Shown piece after piece: positions 1 through 12,100 of a DNA stretch of 64,000 bases. The stretch comes from Henningerozyma blattae CBS 6284. Its lineage: Eukaryota; Ascomycota; Saccharomycetes; Saccharomycetales; Saccharomycetaceae. The position numbers were made by a program, and so were the translations under genes. Numbering within the stretch: the stretch's first letter is position 1; the number at the start of each line of letters is the position of its first letter. Location: assembly GCF_000315915.1 (NCBI RefSeq), contig NC_020189.1, positions 1,240,001-1,304,000 on the forward strand, given 5' to 3'. The notes below the pieces were generated by a model. It saw only the letters and a list, made by a program, of their open reading frames with translations. It did not search any database and was not told the DNA's origin.

Positions 1-327
1 TAGATTAAATAAAGTTGTAAATGTACTTTAACGAATGAAAAAATTGTTAGTAAAAGAGTAACATTTAAATTTTAAATTTTGTTGCAAATTCTTCGAATAG
101 TTCAAAGAATATTTCTTAAATAATTCACATATACATATGTTTTTCCTATGATATATGGCTCCTATAAGTAACAAAAAGAAGTATATTATTTTATAATATA
201 ATATTTGAAATACTTACCAAATGTTGTTTAGAAAAAAAACTTTAGACCAAAAAAAGTCTCCTATTAGGAATAAAATTCATTCAACAATAGTATTATTATG
301 TTGAATAATAATGTAAGTTAGCTCAGG

Positions 328-335
328 TTACCCGG
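328..335 (+). promoter_or_regulatory. Reb1-type site TTACCCGG
   Basis: The sequence TTACCCGG matches the S. cerevisiae Reb1 consensus exactly and lies about 210 bp upstream of the NMD5 start, a normal distance for a general regulatory factor that clears nucleosomes. The match is seen; binding is inferred. Confidence 0.6.
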
Positions 336-384
336 CTTAACACTTTTTTTTTAAATTTTAGCCTTAAATTTTTTTTTTTCTAAG

Positions 385-394
385 AGCTCATCGC
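385..394 (-). promoter_or_regulatory. PAC element (GCGATGAGCT)
   Basis: Read on the minus strand this is GCGATGAGCT, the PAC element bound by Dot6/Tod6 in ribosome-biogenesis promoters. An A/T element resembling RRPE (TGAAAAAATT) follows about 40 bp downstream at 434-443. The pair suggests growth-linked control of NMD5 or of a divergent gene off the left edge. Confidence 0.55.
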
Positions 395-545
395 TAAAGG
401 ACAGATTTCAGATTTTTAAATCTTAAAAAAAGTTGAAAAAATTATGAACACTTCATAATATATATATAATTTTTTTGGGCAAAGCGTCTCAGGCAGCTTA
501 AATTGGATAATATATAAAATATTTGACTACTATTAATATTCAAAT

Positions 546-3500
546 ATGGATCCAAATAATCTATTACAATGTTTTCATGCAACATTGTCACAAGATAAAT
601 CAATAAGAACTAATGCAGAACAACAATTGAAACAATATAATAAAACACCGGGTTTTTTAGGAGCATGTTTGGATATCATCAGCTCTGACCAAATATCTGC
701 TGATATAAAGCTGTCTGCTTCATTATATTTTAAAAATAAAATCACTTACGGCTGGCCAGAAAATTCAAATAATCATACCAAAAATGACCTTTTAGATTAT
801 GCAATTGATAATGACGAAAAACCAATTATCAGAGAAATGTTGATCCAGACATTATTAAAAGTGTCCAATTCCTCTACTGAATCTCATACTTCAACATCTC
901 TCTTGAGAATTTTGAAAACACCTTTAATGATTATTATATCTATTGATTATTCTAATAAAAAGTGGAATGATCTTCTACAATTTTCTTTAAATTTAATATC
1001 TAATACTAATGAATCAGATCCACAGACAATAAATAATGCTTATATAGGTCTGATTTGTTTGTCTGAAATTTTTAGAACTTATAGATGGACTGATAATGAT
1101 GCTAGACAAGATTTAGAAATTCTAATTCTAGATTATTTCCCTTCACTTTTAAATTTTGCAAACGATTTTTTATTAAATGATGGTAAAAATTTAAATAATT
1201 ATCAGTATGGTGATATGTTAAAATTAATTATTAAAATTTACAAGTTTGTTACTTATATTGATTTGCCATTTTCTTTACAAAAGCAAGAATCATTTATTAA
1301 TTGGGCTAATTTTTTTGTTAAAATCATTCAATTGCCTTTATCAAATGAAATCCTATCTATATCTGATGTAGAATTAAGATCAAAAAACTCATGGTGTAAA
1401 TGTAAGAAATGGTCGTATGCAAATTTATTTAGATTATTCCAAAGATACTCAACTGATTCTTTAACAAAAAAATTCGAATATAATGAGTTTAAAGATCTAT
1501 ATAGATCACAATTTTTACCAAATTTATTAAAGATTTTATTTTCCCAAATTGAAAATTATAATCCAAATATTACAAATACTACAAATTGGTTAAGTGATGA
1601 ATCCATTTATTATATTGTTTCGTTTATTGATCAATCTATTATTGATAAAAAGATTTGGCCGTTAATAAAACCAAATTATAATAATATTATTCAATTTATT
1701 GTTTTCCCAATATTAATTCCAAATGAATCAACTTTGACTACTTTTGAAATTGATCCACAAGAATATGTTCATAGAAATTTAGAATTATGGGATAATGATT
1801 ATTCTCCAGATTTAGCGACTATAAATCTATTAACTACTGCAGTTACTAAGAGATCAAAATCCACTTTAGAACCAACTTTACAATTTATTATTGAAATTTT
1901 GAAACAAAATATTACACCAAATGGTAGTTTACCATTAGAAAATGCCATTAAAATTGAATCAGTATTAAGAATGTTTTCATGTATTATTGATAGATTAACA
2001 AATCCAAAATCTCCTTATTATAATCAAATGGAAGAGTTTTTGAAATCATTTATTTTACCATTTTTTGATTCAAATTATGGATTTTTGAAGACACGCACCT
2101 GCGATATTATTTCAAAAATTGGTATGTTAGAATTTAAAGATACATCTATAATTCAAATTATTTATCAAGGAATTTTAAAATGTTTAACTTCCCAAGGAGA
2201 TGATGAATGTTTACCTGCTAAATTGATGAGTTCTTTAGCTTTACAAACTTTCTTACAAGATGTACAATTTCAATCTTATTTGGAACCGAATGTTGTTGAT
2301 ATTATGCAAATTTTATTGAATATTTCAAATGAATTCGAATCAGATACTATTTCAGGTGTCATTCAAGATTTTGTTGAACAATTTTCAAAGCAATTGCAAC
2401 CATTTGGTATTGATTTAATGAATAATTTAGTTCAACAATTTTTAAAGCTCGCTAATGAATTAAATGATGCCTCGAATATCGATATTAATAATTTTGTTGG
2501 TTCTACAGAGGATTTACCTGATGAATCAGATAAACAAATGGCAGCTTTAGGTATATTATCAACAACTATTTCTATCTTATTATCTTTTGAAAATTCCCCC
2601 GATATTGTAAAGAATTTAGAAATTGCATTTTACCCGGCTGCTGAATTTATTATGAAGAATGGTATTGAAGATTTTTATAGAGAAGTTTGTGAATTTTTTG
2701 AAAATTCCACATTCTTGTTAAGAACTGTTTCGCCAGTTGCCTGGAATTTCTTACAATTGATAAATGAATCTCTTTCTAGTAGTGATCCAAATAATACTAA
2801 CGACAGCAGCCCTACCGATAGTATGATTGCATTTTATTTGGAAGATTTCATGCTAATTATTAATAATTACCTACTATATGGTCAAAATGAATTGAAAACT
2901 ATGCAAGACTATTCAAACATTATCTTTAAATTGTATTATGTATGCTCTATGACTAATATAAATGAAGATTCTACATTAGATGATTTGAATATTCTTTTTG
3001 ATTTATCTACTAAGATTTCCTTTACATTAAATGATATTATTCCATGTGATCTTAAAGAAAAAATATTAACTGATTCAATTAATTCTATTATTTCTGAGAA
3101 AGATAATTTAAAGAAAAATGTTATATTTGGTGTTAACTCATTCAACGTAATTATTACCAACTTAATTTCATCACCATTACAAACATTACAATTTTTATCT
3201 AAAAAGAATGTAAATAATATTAATTTTATGGAGCTATTCTTTGAAACTTGGTTTACTTTTTATATTCCAAATTATAAGAGAGTTTTCGATATCAAATTAT
3301 CATTACTGGCATTAATGAGTGTTATTGTTAATCTATCAATCGGTGATATTAAAACTTTGTCTTTAGATAATGTTTTCTTACAAATATTGAATGTTATAAT
3401 TAAATTATTTGAAAACTTACCACTAGCAATGCAAAATTTAGAAAGACAACGGAAAGAATTTTCTTTAGATGATGCTGATTTTAATACTAGATTTGATGAC

Positions 3501-3839
3501 TACGAAGATGAAGATGAAGATGATTTGAAAGAAGATGAAGCTGATAATTTAGTCATTCAAAACTATTTGAAAGAATTGCAAGAAGGTACTAATGGCGCGG
3601 GAAGTGAGGATTCAATTAAATTTGTTGATGGAGATCTTTTCAATGATAATGAAGATTTTGAAGATTTAGAGGAAGATCCATTATCTGGCTCTATTCTTGA
3701 TAATACCAATGTATTTGAGGTATTTAAACAATCTAATTTACAACTGCAACAGTCTGATAATGAAAAATACCAATCTATCTTAAGCACTTTAACACCAGAA
3801 AACCAACCAATCTTTACTAGAATCATGAATAATGTATAA
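546..3839 (+). CDS. NMD5: Importin-beta family nuclear import receptor Nmd5 (Kap119)
   Basis: This 1097-residue protein is a karyopherin-beta that carries cargo into the nucleus with Ran-GTP; S. cerevisiae Nmd5 (1048 residues) imports Hog1, Crz1 and TFIIS. The N terminus has the importin-beta N-terminal signature (residues about 20-100, with the SASLYFKNKI helix), followed by helical HEAT-type repeats over the whole length. The C terminus carries strongly acidic stretches at about 985-1000 and 1030-1060, common in this subfamily. The paralogue Sxm1 is the main alternative, but XPT1 directly downstream repeats the S. cerevisiae order NMD5-XPT1 (YJR132W-YJR133W), which favours Nmd5. The ATG at 546 is the first in frame. 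Confidence 0.92.
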   Translation: MDPNNLLQCFHATLSQDKSIRTNAEQQLKQYNKTPGFLGACLDIISSDQISADIKLSASLYFKNKITYGWPENSNNHTKNDLLDYAIDNDEKPIIREMLIQTLLKVSNSSTESHTSTSLLRILKTPLMIIISIDYSNKKWNDLLQFSLNLISNTNESDPQTINNAYIGLICLSEIFRTYRWTDNDARQDLEILILDYFPSLLNFANDFLLNDGKNLNNYQYGDMLKLIIKIYKFVTYIDLPFSLQKQESFINWANFFVKIIQLPLSNEILSISDVELRSKNSWCKCKKWSYANLFRLFQRYSTDSLTKKFEYNEFKDLYRSQFLPNLLKILFSQIENYNPNITNTTNWLSDESIYYIVSFIDQSIIDKKIWPLIKPNYNNIIQFIVFPILIPNESTLTTFEIDPQEYVHRNLELWDNDYSPDLATINLLTTAVTKRSKSTLEPTLQFIIEILKQNITPNGSLPLENAIKIESVLRMFSCIIDRLTNPKSPYYNQMEEFLKSFILPFFDSNYGFLKTRTCDIISKIGMLEFKDTSIIQIIYQGILKCLTSQGDDECLPAKLMSSLALQTFLQDVQFQSYLEPNVVDIMQILLNISNEFESDTISGVIQDFVEQFSKQLQPFGIDLMNNLVQQFLKLANELNDASNIDINNFVGSTEDLPDESDKQMAALGILSTTISILLSFENSPDIVKNLEIAFYPAAEFIMKNGIEDFYREVCEFFENSTFLLRTVSPVAWNFLQLINESLSSSDPNNTNDSSPTDSMIAFYLEDFMLIINNYLLYGQNELKTMQDYSNIIFKLYYVCSMTNINEDSTLDDLNILFDLSTKISFTLNDIIPCDLKEKILTDSINSIISEKDNLKKNVIFGVNSFNVIITNLISSPLQTLQFLSKKNVNNINFMELFFETWFTFYIPNYKRVFDIKLSLLALMSVIVNLSIGDIKTLSLDNVFLQILNVIIKLFENLPLAMQNLERQRKEFSLDDADFNTRFDDYEDEDEDDLKEDEADNLVIQNYLKELQEGTNGAGSEDSIKFVDGDLFNDNEDFEDLEEDPLSGSILDNTNVFEVFKQSNLQLQQSDNEKYQSILSTLTPENQPIFTRIMNNV

Positions 3840-4459
3840 TTGATTGCTACGATACCTTATTAATATTTTTTTACCTGCATTTTTCATCTACTCCCTTTTT
3901 GATACCTAATACACGATACATTATACATCAAGCACCATGAATTTTACGCGATTCAAAATGTGCAATACACAATAAACTAAACACCTCATTTAACCTCTTA
4001 TATATACGCATATTGTCTGATAAATTTACTCTATATAGCTCTTAAGCACTTCGTTTCAATCATGATAGTAGTATTAGCAAAAATTAGGATCACAATATAC
4101 ATTTTGGCGTCATGATATAGGTAATAGTTATCCCAATCTGAAATTGTCTATTGCCTTTTTAGTTGTTTAATTTCTTATTTTGGCATTTCTCCAGATTTTC
4201 TATAATTTCCGATCTCATCAAACTTTTGACTTTTTTTTTTTTGAAATTGACTTACTATTTAAGCTAAGTAAATTGAAAATTTTGAAATAGTTCCAACAAG
4301 GATTATCATTGATTCTTACAAATTTTGAAATTTTAAAAAGTTGGGAATGATTTTTCAAATACTTGAAATCTTGAATTCTTAATTGATATAATATATTACA
4401 TCATATTTTTTACTTTTCTAATACCTTTTAAATATATCGATTATAACTCATAATAAAAG
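3840..4459. other. Intergenic region NMD5-XPT1
   Basis: This 620 bp contains the NMD5 3' region and the XPT1 promoter. A T-run lies near 4230-4241, and AAAATTTT-type RRPE-like sequence lies near 4275-4285 and 4325-4335. No coding frame or RNA gene is recognised. Confidence 0.5.
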
Positions 4460-5089
4460 ATGGCAAACGATGAAAAGATGTATATTTCCTACAACAATAT
4501 TCATAAGTTGTGTAAGAAAGTTGGGTATGAAATCATTGCCAAAGATGAAAGGCCAGATATCATCGTTGCTATTACCGGTGGTGGAATGATTCCAGCAAGA
4601 ATCATAAGATCTTTTCTGAAAGTAAAGGGCCAAAAGAACATTCCTATTCAAGCCATTGGTCTCTCTCTTTACGAAGATATGGGTGTTCATGGTGATACAG
4701 AAAATATTGGAAAAGAAGTAATCAGAACTCAATGGCTAGATTTCGGTTCTTTAGAGCAACATTTCGATTCTTTAATTGGGAAAAAGATATTAATTGTAGA
4801 TGAAGTTGATGATACAAGAACTACTTTACATTATGCTGTGTCTGAATTACAAAAAGAAGTTGAAGAACAACAAAAGAAACTGGATAGATTGGATGAGCCA
4901 ACACAATTCTCTATTTTTGTCATCCATAATAAAGATAAACCCAAAAAGGCTGAATTGCCAAAGGAGATGATGGAATCTGGCCATTACTATGCTGCTACTA
5001 CTGTTGGTGACTCATGGTTATGTTACCCATGGGATGCAGAAGATATTGATGAACACACTAAGTTGGCTGCTGCCCAAGGTAATATTTGA
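4460..5089 (+). CDS. XPT1: Xanthine-guanine phosphoribosyltransferase Xpt1
   Basis: The enzyme transfers phosphoribose from PRPP to xanthine (and guanine) in purine salvage. The product is 209 residues, which I recall as the same length as S. cerevisiae Xpt1. The type I PRT fold is clear: the PRPP-binding loop is at about residues 108-124, containing the acidic pair and threonines of VDEVDDTRTT, and an upstream IVAITGGGMIPARI segment forms the first nucleotide-binding loop. It follows NMD5 on the same strand as in S. cerevisiae. I see nothing unusual. Confidence 0.95.
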   Translation: MANDEKMYISYNNIHKLCKKVGYEIIAKDERPDIIVAITGGGMIPARIIRSFLKVKGQKNIPIQAIGLSLYEDMGVHGDTENIGKEVIRTQWLDFGSLEQHFDSLIGKKILIVDEVDDTRTTLHYAVSELQKEVEEQQKKLDRLDEPTQFSIFVIHNKDKPKKAELPKEMMESGHYYAATTVGDSWLCYPWDAEDIDEHTKLAAAQGNI

Positions 5090-5453
5090 TTTATTATTCA
5101 CTTTCAATTGATCTTAATTTTCTGTTTGTTTAGATACAAATATTTAATGCTTATATGTACATTTATAATTTAACGGCAACTAACAGCATTGTTGTGAGAT
5201 AAAAATTCATTTTACTTTATTTTAAAACCTCTTAATATATAATTCGTGTCGCTGAGATCTCACTCAAATTTTAGCTAATCGCTTGGCATCTCATCTCATC
5301 GTGCATTTTTTAAAAAAAATACAAAAAAAAAAATAAAAATATAAAAAATCTGAAGTAATTAAATATTAAAAGTATTCAAAGGATAATATTACTTGAAAAT
5401 CCCATTTTAATTTACTGTTGCTAAATTGCTAAAATAGCTTTTATAATACAGCA
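5090..5453. other. Intergenic region XPT1-RIX1
   Basis: This is the RIX1 promoter. It holds a PAC-like element at 5293-5302, directly followed by T/A tracts at 5304-5345. No gene is seen. Confidence 0.5.
5293..5302 (-). promoter_or_regulatory. PAC-like element upstream of RIX1
   Basis: ATCTCATCGT differs from the reverse PAC consensus ATCTCATCGC only in the last base, and is followed by a T6A8 tract resembling RRPE. RIX1 is a 60S assembly gene, so a ribosome-biogenesis element here makes functional sense. It lies about 150 bp before the ATG. Confidence 0.45.
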
Positions 5454-7826
5454 ATGTCCCAAGTTGTTCTTCCAGTAACTATTCTAGCGAATAGATTAGC
5501 TACATCAGAAGGCTATGATTTTCAAATTATTTTAAAACAGTTAAAATCTCCAGAATATGTCAACGACAAACTATTAAAATCAGAATTATCATTACTTGTG
5601 ACAAAAATACAAAAATTATTACAATCTAGTTCTGAATTTGATCTTTGGAAAGGTTGTCATACTTCTGTGGTTATTTGCACTTATAATCCATTGGTATTAT
5701 GTTCTCACGGTAGTCAACTTCTAGGGAGCATATTCACTAAATTAGAACAAAAGTTTAAGTATTATTCAACCACTGTTTCAACTGAACAAGGTAGAGTTCT
5801 TTTAGAAACTTTAGTTTTTGCAGTTTCTACTTTAATGGATTTGATGAGAGGCAAACCAACTTTAAGTAGAGAAGGTTTAATACCAAAATTAAAGAACATC
5901 ATTCCAACTTTAATTAGTCTAACTCAATTTGATCCAAAATTAACCTTACAAACTCTACAAAAACTATTAATTAAGAATACAACAACTTTTAGACCTTTTG
6001 CTAATAAATTAAGAATAGTCTTATCAAATTTACTTGCTAAAGATTATCACTATTTTGATAAAAAGGTTCAGAAAGAAATTTGTGATACATTTGCTTATTT
6101 ACACTTAATCAAAATCCAAGCACAACAGCCAGTTGATGCATCTGAAGCTCATCATAATACTTTCAATGATGAAACCTGGAGAAATGGTATCATGTCTGTT
6201 CTTTATGAGTTTAAACCTTTGATTCAATTAAGCGGCGAAATTATTGACATTGAGCAAGATAAAGATTTAAGCATCCTGATTAATCATAATTTACCACAGT
6301 CAATAAACCAAAAACTGTTATCAGGTATAAATGAAATTTTGCCAACTTTAAATTTAGATATGAATAAACCACTGACCTTATGGGATTTACCAAAAAGATT
6401 AAATTTATTAAGTGACCTTCTTATTTCATTTATTTCGTTACCAACCCCTTATCCAATTCGTGTTCCAATTGGGTATATTAATACTATTTGTGAAGCTTTG
6501 TTATCAATCACAACAAATTTTTTGCCATTAAAGCGTGACTTACGCCAAGATGTTGAATTAATATCTGTCATTGATCAAGTCTTGCCACAAATTCAATTTG
6601 TTGGTATTAAAATTTGGAACGCAGCTTTTAAGAATTTGGGAAAATTATTATTGTCAGAGATCCCTTCTATTTTAGGTTCTTTGGAATTATTTATTCCTTT
6701 AACGAAAAAATCTAGTAATATTAATTTTGCAAAATGCAAATCATTAAAAAATGAATTATTAGAGCTATTTAAGCTGATTAATAGATTGTTATATCAAATG
6801 GGTCAGTCTACGGACGTCACAAATCTAATTAAAAAATTAGTCGATATTGCTTTGACTTTAACTGACTCTACATCTTTAGTTTCCAATCTATTTAATAGTC
6901 AAAATGAATTATTAACTAAAAAGACAAGCAACTCTAATAAAAATAACAAACAAAAAAAGCAAAAAAGAGATAATGCAGCAGGTGCTTTATCAGATTTATA
7001 TACACATTCTAATCAGTTTATTCAAAGCACATCAATTGAACTTTATAACCAAATAAATTTATTCTTAATATCCGTTTTAAGCAATCAAATATTACCATCA
7101 CCTCAACAAGTTAAAGTCATTAAATATGCAATCGTAAACTCTTTTTATTTTAACAACAAAACTCAATCAATTCCAGACACTTTTAAATGTCTTTTAAGAA
7201 CTTTAGTGTTGTTTCCAGGGAATGAACGTGTATCTATCTTACCTATTGCAGTCACTGTTCTTAAAGAGCATGGTGACGAAGTTTTAGATGTCTTGTCTCA
7301 CGCAAGGTTACCATTAAGTATGATCCACCAAGTAAGTGAACTAGCAGCAATTGAACTCAAAGATGACCAAGATGAAAATACACATCCAGAAATTGATAGT
7401 AAAGAGGATAGCATGTCCGCATCTGCTTTAGAATTGGCTCACATGGAAGATGAAACTGTTACATCAAATAAAATTACTCCAAATTCTGATAGCGAGAAAA
7501 ATATTAGAGAAAGTCTAGAAGATATAGACCAAACCAAAGTATTAAAGAGAAAGTTAATGGACGATGAAGAGGTCGTTTTTTCTGAGGCTGCAACTGTTTC
7601 AAAGCGTACTAAGATTGAGCAAGAAGTGCCAGTGGAAGACATTGTAGTTCCTGTCCAGGTCACTGAGGAAGCTACCGTGAATATTCTCGTTGAAACTAAA
7701 GATGATTTTAAGAAAGATAAAGAGGCCTTTCTTGAAGACGATAATGATGACGATAATGATGATGATGGATCCGATTTTGAAATTCCAGCTATCGATTTAA
7801 GTGACGATGATGATGACGCAGTATAA
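5454..7826 (+). CDS. RIX1: Rix1, subunit of the Rix1-Ipi1-Ipi3 pre-60S complex
   Basis: Rix1 (PELP1 relative) joins Ipi1 and Ipi3 on pre-60S particles in the nucleoplasm and helps Rea1-driven remodelling and ITS2 processing. The 790-residue product is close to S. cerevisiae Rix1 (763). It is mostly alpha-helical with HEAT-like repeats. A lysine/asparagine-rich loop sits at about residues 490-510, and the last 60 residues are a run of Asp/Glu, as in the yeast protein. In S. cerevisiae RIX1 is YHR197W, whereas the flanking genes here are chromosome X genes, so the position itself shows post-duplication gene loss. The ATG at 5454 is well placed. Confidence 0.9.
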   Translation: MSQVVLPVTILANRLATSEGYDFQIILKQLKSPEYVNDKLLKSELSLLVTKIQKLLQSSSEFDLWKGCHTSVVICTYNPLVLCSHGSQLLGSIFTKLEQKFKYYSTTVSTEQGRVLLETLVFAVSTLMDLMRGKPTLSREGLIPKLKNIIPTLISLTQFDPKLTLQTLQKLLIKNTTTFRPFANKLRIVLSNLLAKDYHYFDKKVQKEICDTFAYLHLIKIQAQQPVDASEAHHNTFNDETWRNGIMSVLYEFKPLIQLSGEIIDIEQDKDLSILINHNLPQSINQKLLSGINEILPTLNLDMNKPLTLWDLPKRLNLLSDLLISFISLPTPYPIRVPIGYINTICEALLSITTNFLPLKRDLRQDVELISVIDQVLPQIQFVGIKIWNAAFKNLGKLLLSEIPSILGSLELFIPLTKKSSNINFAKCKSLKNELLELFKLINRLLYQMGQSTDVTNLIKKLVDIALTLTDSTSLVSNLFNSQNELLTKKTSNSNKNNKQKKQKRDNAAGALSDLYTHSNQFIQSTSIELYNQINLFLISVLSNQILPSPQQVKVIKYAIVNSFYFNNKTQSIPDTFKCLLRTLVLFPGNERVSILPIAVTVLKEHGDEVLDVLSHARLPLSMIHQVSELAAIELKDDQDENTHPEIDSKEDSMSASALELAHMEDETVTSNKITPNSDSEKNIRESLEDIDQTKVLKRKLMDDEEVVFSEAATVSKRTKIEQEVPVEDIVVPVQVTEEATVNILVETKDDFKKDKEAFLEDDNDDDNDDDGSDFEIPAIDLSDDDDDAV

Positions 7827-8302
7827 AAGCTAGCTCATTATTATAAGCTTTATGTATCTCTATTTAGATGCCTTAATATGTATATTAAATAACCAATTGC
7901 TTTACAAGGTCTATGTTTTAAATCAATTTTGATAGAATAACGTAGATTAATGTATGTTTAGAACTACCATAATCCTAACATTTTAAAATTTCAAGTTCAA
8001 AGGACTTCTTTTTCCGTATTCCAAGAAATTCAAAAGACGGAATACATAGTTTTGCAAAATATAAGGCTCATCAGTTTTGGGACACAGTTAGCAATTGGCG
8101 TCTTAAATTTATAGTTCATATTGTTAATCTAATTAACGTTGAATTATTTAACAGATCTACAGCTAATGCCTACTATAAATAGGTTTGTGTAAGTGTTAAT
8201 TGTGTTAACTAGTGAACTTTTTCTCTATAGCATTGAATAATAAAAAGGTTGCAAATCTTTACAAAAAAAAATATACTTATCATATTAAATTAAATATTTT
8301 TA
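7827..8302. other. Intergenic region RIX1-IML1
   Basis: This 476 bp forms the RIX1 3' region and IML1 promoter. It includes a TTTTTCCGTATTCC segment near 8009-8022 repeated in part, in opposite sense, near 8036-8045 (AGACGGAATA). No gene is seen. Confidence 0.4.
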
Positions 8303-9085
8303 ATGTTTTCCAGCCTTCGAAAGAAAAATAAAAGTCAAGACAATACTAAAAATAACTTGTCTAACCCTAGAGTTTCATCAGAAATACCAGTAACAGGTTC
8401 TAGTCAAAGATCTGTAAATGCTTCATTAAATTCTAGTATTCGTCCAAACCCTTTATTAACAACAAACACTACAAATGTAAATACACTATCGCTGGTATCA
8501 GGTAATCTAGTAGTTGGCTCTAATAAAAAAAGTGATCCCAATACTAGTGCTTTTTCAAACCCGCGTGAGCCTGTAGAGAAATCAAATACTAGTGAACCAT
8601 TTAAAGGCTTAAAAGCGTCTGATTTTTCAAGCAGATTTGGACATAGCAAGCCTTCAAATAATTCTACTATTTCTGTGAATTTTAATGACAATAATACTAA
8701 TACACATTTAGATGTGAAAGATGATTCTCTAGCAATTCACGGTGAAGATTCGCAGTATCGGCATGTAGCTTTAGAATTATCCTATCATGAACAACGATAT
8801 TCTAATGAAGCTATACTTGTTAATACAGATCTGATACCAGGTTGTAAGGATGGTGATTTATGTGAATTGAAAACTTTCCATAAAGATAAAATATCTTATC
8901 TTAATAACTTGGATCCAAATTACCAAGATATTAAAAAGGATAGAAAATATTTTAAAAGAATATTTTTCATCGCAAAAGATCTTAAATTACATTGTAACAC
9001 AAATAATAATAATGGTAATGACAATAGTAATGATAATAATTTAAATAGTAACAATACTGATAATATCAATAATAATAATAATATC

Positions 9086-9142
<57 letters not shown>

Positions 9143-12100
9143 GATAATAATATAAGCAACAATAATATTGCCAATAACACAAATACGGCTAATACAGTTA
9201 ATGTTTCGAATAACCCTAATACAAGTAGTGTAATGAATATAAATTTAAATACTAATGATCTTGGTAAGCATTTATTAGGTACGCAAAAATTATCAAATAA
9301 TCCCTTAAACACTATTCAGATATCTATCTTACAAGGCCATCTACAAACTACTTTAGGTTTACCGTCAAGGTCAACTATTTGGGTCAGAGTTAAAGAAAAA
9401 AAAATAAGTGAGCTTGTTGATCTTGTAGAATTACATATTAGAGATTATTTATTAAATCGTGGAGATATGTGGGGGCTATCCTCGACCATGCAAGATACCT
9501 GTGTTTATACTGGTCAGAAATTGAATTTCATAAACTCAAGTATCAGAACTACTATAAAAGCTATATATAAAAATGGCAGGAAAGTATTTTCTGGTTATAT
9601 TGGTGAGTCTACGAAGATAGTATTTAGGTCAGATTCTGCCCGATTAATTTTTCTAGTTCAAATAACTGAAGAAATGTGGAATTTTGAAGAAAATGGAGAG
9701 CAATTGTTCCAAAAACTTGTTAACTCATTTTTCCCCAAGATTTTTCAAAAGTGGAAATCAATTGACACTCATCATACTATATCTATTGCATTTTGTATTT
9801 CAATGGACTTATCTGATTCTGAAAGTTATAAAACGTTGAAACCTGGCGAAAAATTGAAAAATACTACAGATTTTTATCGTGTTGTGGTCGATCAAGTTAG
9901 CATAATTCATTGGATTCATATCATGAATACTTTAAAAAGGGAATTTATGACATTATTAAAGGATTTAAAGAATCATAAAGAAATTGTTAATGGTATTGAG
10001 ATTACAAATTTGAAGGGCAATATTACACCTGCTATTAAATCAAATTTTCTGGAAATGATTAATTTTGCAAGCACATATTTGATGGATCCATTTAGGCAAA
10101 TAGATCTTAAAAAGACAGCAACTCATTTAATGATTGTCACTCCAGGCGCGGGGCTATATGATGTCGATTTTGACTTGTTAAAACTAACTACGAAGAAGCT
10201 GTTATCTATGGAAATTGGCATTGATTTAATTTCTTTATCATCATCACCATTGCATATAGTTCCATTGTTTCGTTATCTGGATTATCAAGGTAAGTTGCAC
10301 CATTGTATCCCAACTTGGGTTAGTATCTTTTTTTGGAATGAATCTCATAAAAATGCTGTTGAAAAATGGCAACCAAGATGTAAATTTTATAACTTACAAA
10401 TGACAGGTCTAAGTGAAAAGGAGTTATTGAAGGAAATAGAATTAGACTACTTGAGTACTGATTCTTACCTTGGAAAAGAGCCTGAATCGGTTTCTGAATT
10501 CATGCATCACTATGATAACAACCTATACTTTTTACCTCATAGAAGTAATGGCCAAGATGCGCATGATATATCACATTCTACTACTTATCAACATACAACA
10601 ATGCATAAAGTGTACGGAAATTCTACAAGAGAAGAATTGCTAACTTCTACAGCTAACATTTTGACAACAAAAGTTAGGCAGAATTATTGGGCAGATATAA
10701 TGGATAAACGAAAACCAAAATCTCTTCAAGTATCTTCAAATTTAACATGGAATACTTCTAAATTTGCTAAGCCTATTGTTGAAGAGGTGCAAAAACCAAA
10801 AGTACTGGCTGATATGCAAATTTTTAACGGAGAGGAAGATAGTATACCTAACTCCTCTGACTCGGATATTCCAATTGGAAACGAGCAGTTAAATACCCAA
10901 AAATCCTATCAGACAGTATCAAATGAATCATCTATTGCGGTAGACTCTTTGAAAGTTATTACTAAGAAGAATCATGTGAAAGATCTCACGCATAAACTAG
11001 TTAATAAGTTTCTGCCAGAATGGACATTTGATAGAACTTCATCCACGCAAGAATATCATCCAGATGGACAAGATAGTAATGATAAAAATAATGAGACTAA
11101 TTTACCTAGTCACCGTAGAAAAATACTTATGTCAATCACTGGTTCATCATCATCTTATTCTGTAGGTTCAAAAGAACAACAATTAGTCGTGAATTCTGTA
11201 GAACAGTTAAGACTTGATTCAACCACAAACATTGGAGCACATAGGTACATGGGGCCTTTAAAGCAAGCATCTGTATCACCCATAAAATCTGTCAGTACTT
11301 TTACTTCAAGAGATAATGAAGCTTATTATTCTAAAAATCGTACTTGGGTGGAAATTAAAAATCCATCTTTTCCAATAACCAACGATATTGCCGATTTTTT
11401 CATTCCAATACGTTGGAGAAATGTGTATCCAAAATATTTGCCCAAGAAATATTCTAAGTGGAAATCTTTTTCAACTCCAGCTGAATTGCCATCTACTGTT
11501 AATGATTTCCCAAATAAGGAAGATTTTGAAAATAATTTTATATTTCGAAATCATTCAGTGACTCCAAATATTGATCAAGAGCCCTACAACAGATCAGGTA
11601 GAGAATTATTATTCAATATGATTTATATTAGGTTAGTAGCAGGGTTTCAAATATGCATTGGGCCTAAGGTAGAGAAAATTGAATCATCTAAAGGCACGAA
11701 TTCCGAGAAATGTTCTGTTTCAAGGTATGTGACTAATAATATTGTGGGTAGCACTTTTTACTTAAAAATGGACTCCGAAATTCATAGACTTGCATGTGAA
11801 GTCGAAGGAACTATCGATGTTCAAAGGTATCTGAGAAGTGATGAGCTTAACCCATATGACCAGGTCCCAAGTTATATGCCAATGGTTAAAACCAAATATG
11901 AGAAACTGTATAGAGCAATTAAAACCGATCCAATTCATCTCTGTAGAAAATCTCGTAATTGGAATCAAATTGATCAAATAATTGCTGGCTACGGCGAATA
12001 TCTGAGGAGTGATGATGAGGAATGGTTAGGTTTCAGAGCAAAATTTATTGTTGTCCCAAATGACCTTGTCCCAACTACTAACTATTCAACTATTGTGAAT

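Larger units (their letters stand above)
1..545. other. Intergenic region upstream of NMD5
   Basis: No reading frame of useful length is seen here. The last 220 bases carry promoter-type elements listed separately (a Reb1-like site and a PAC element), several long A/T runs typical of yeast nucleosome-free promoter DNA, and TA-rich sequence just before the NMD5 ATG. The left neighbour lies outside the window, so the elements could also serve a divergent gene. Confidence 0.6.

Noticed and set aside
8920..9312. 130-codon poly-Leu frame opposite IML1
   Set aside because: It arises from the AAT repeat read backwards as ATT/TTA codons, inside a conserved gene.
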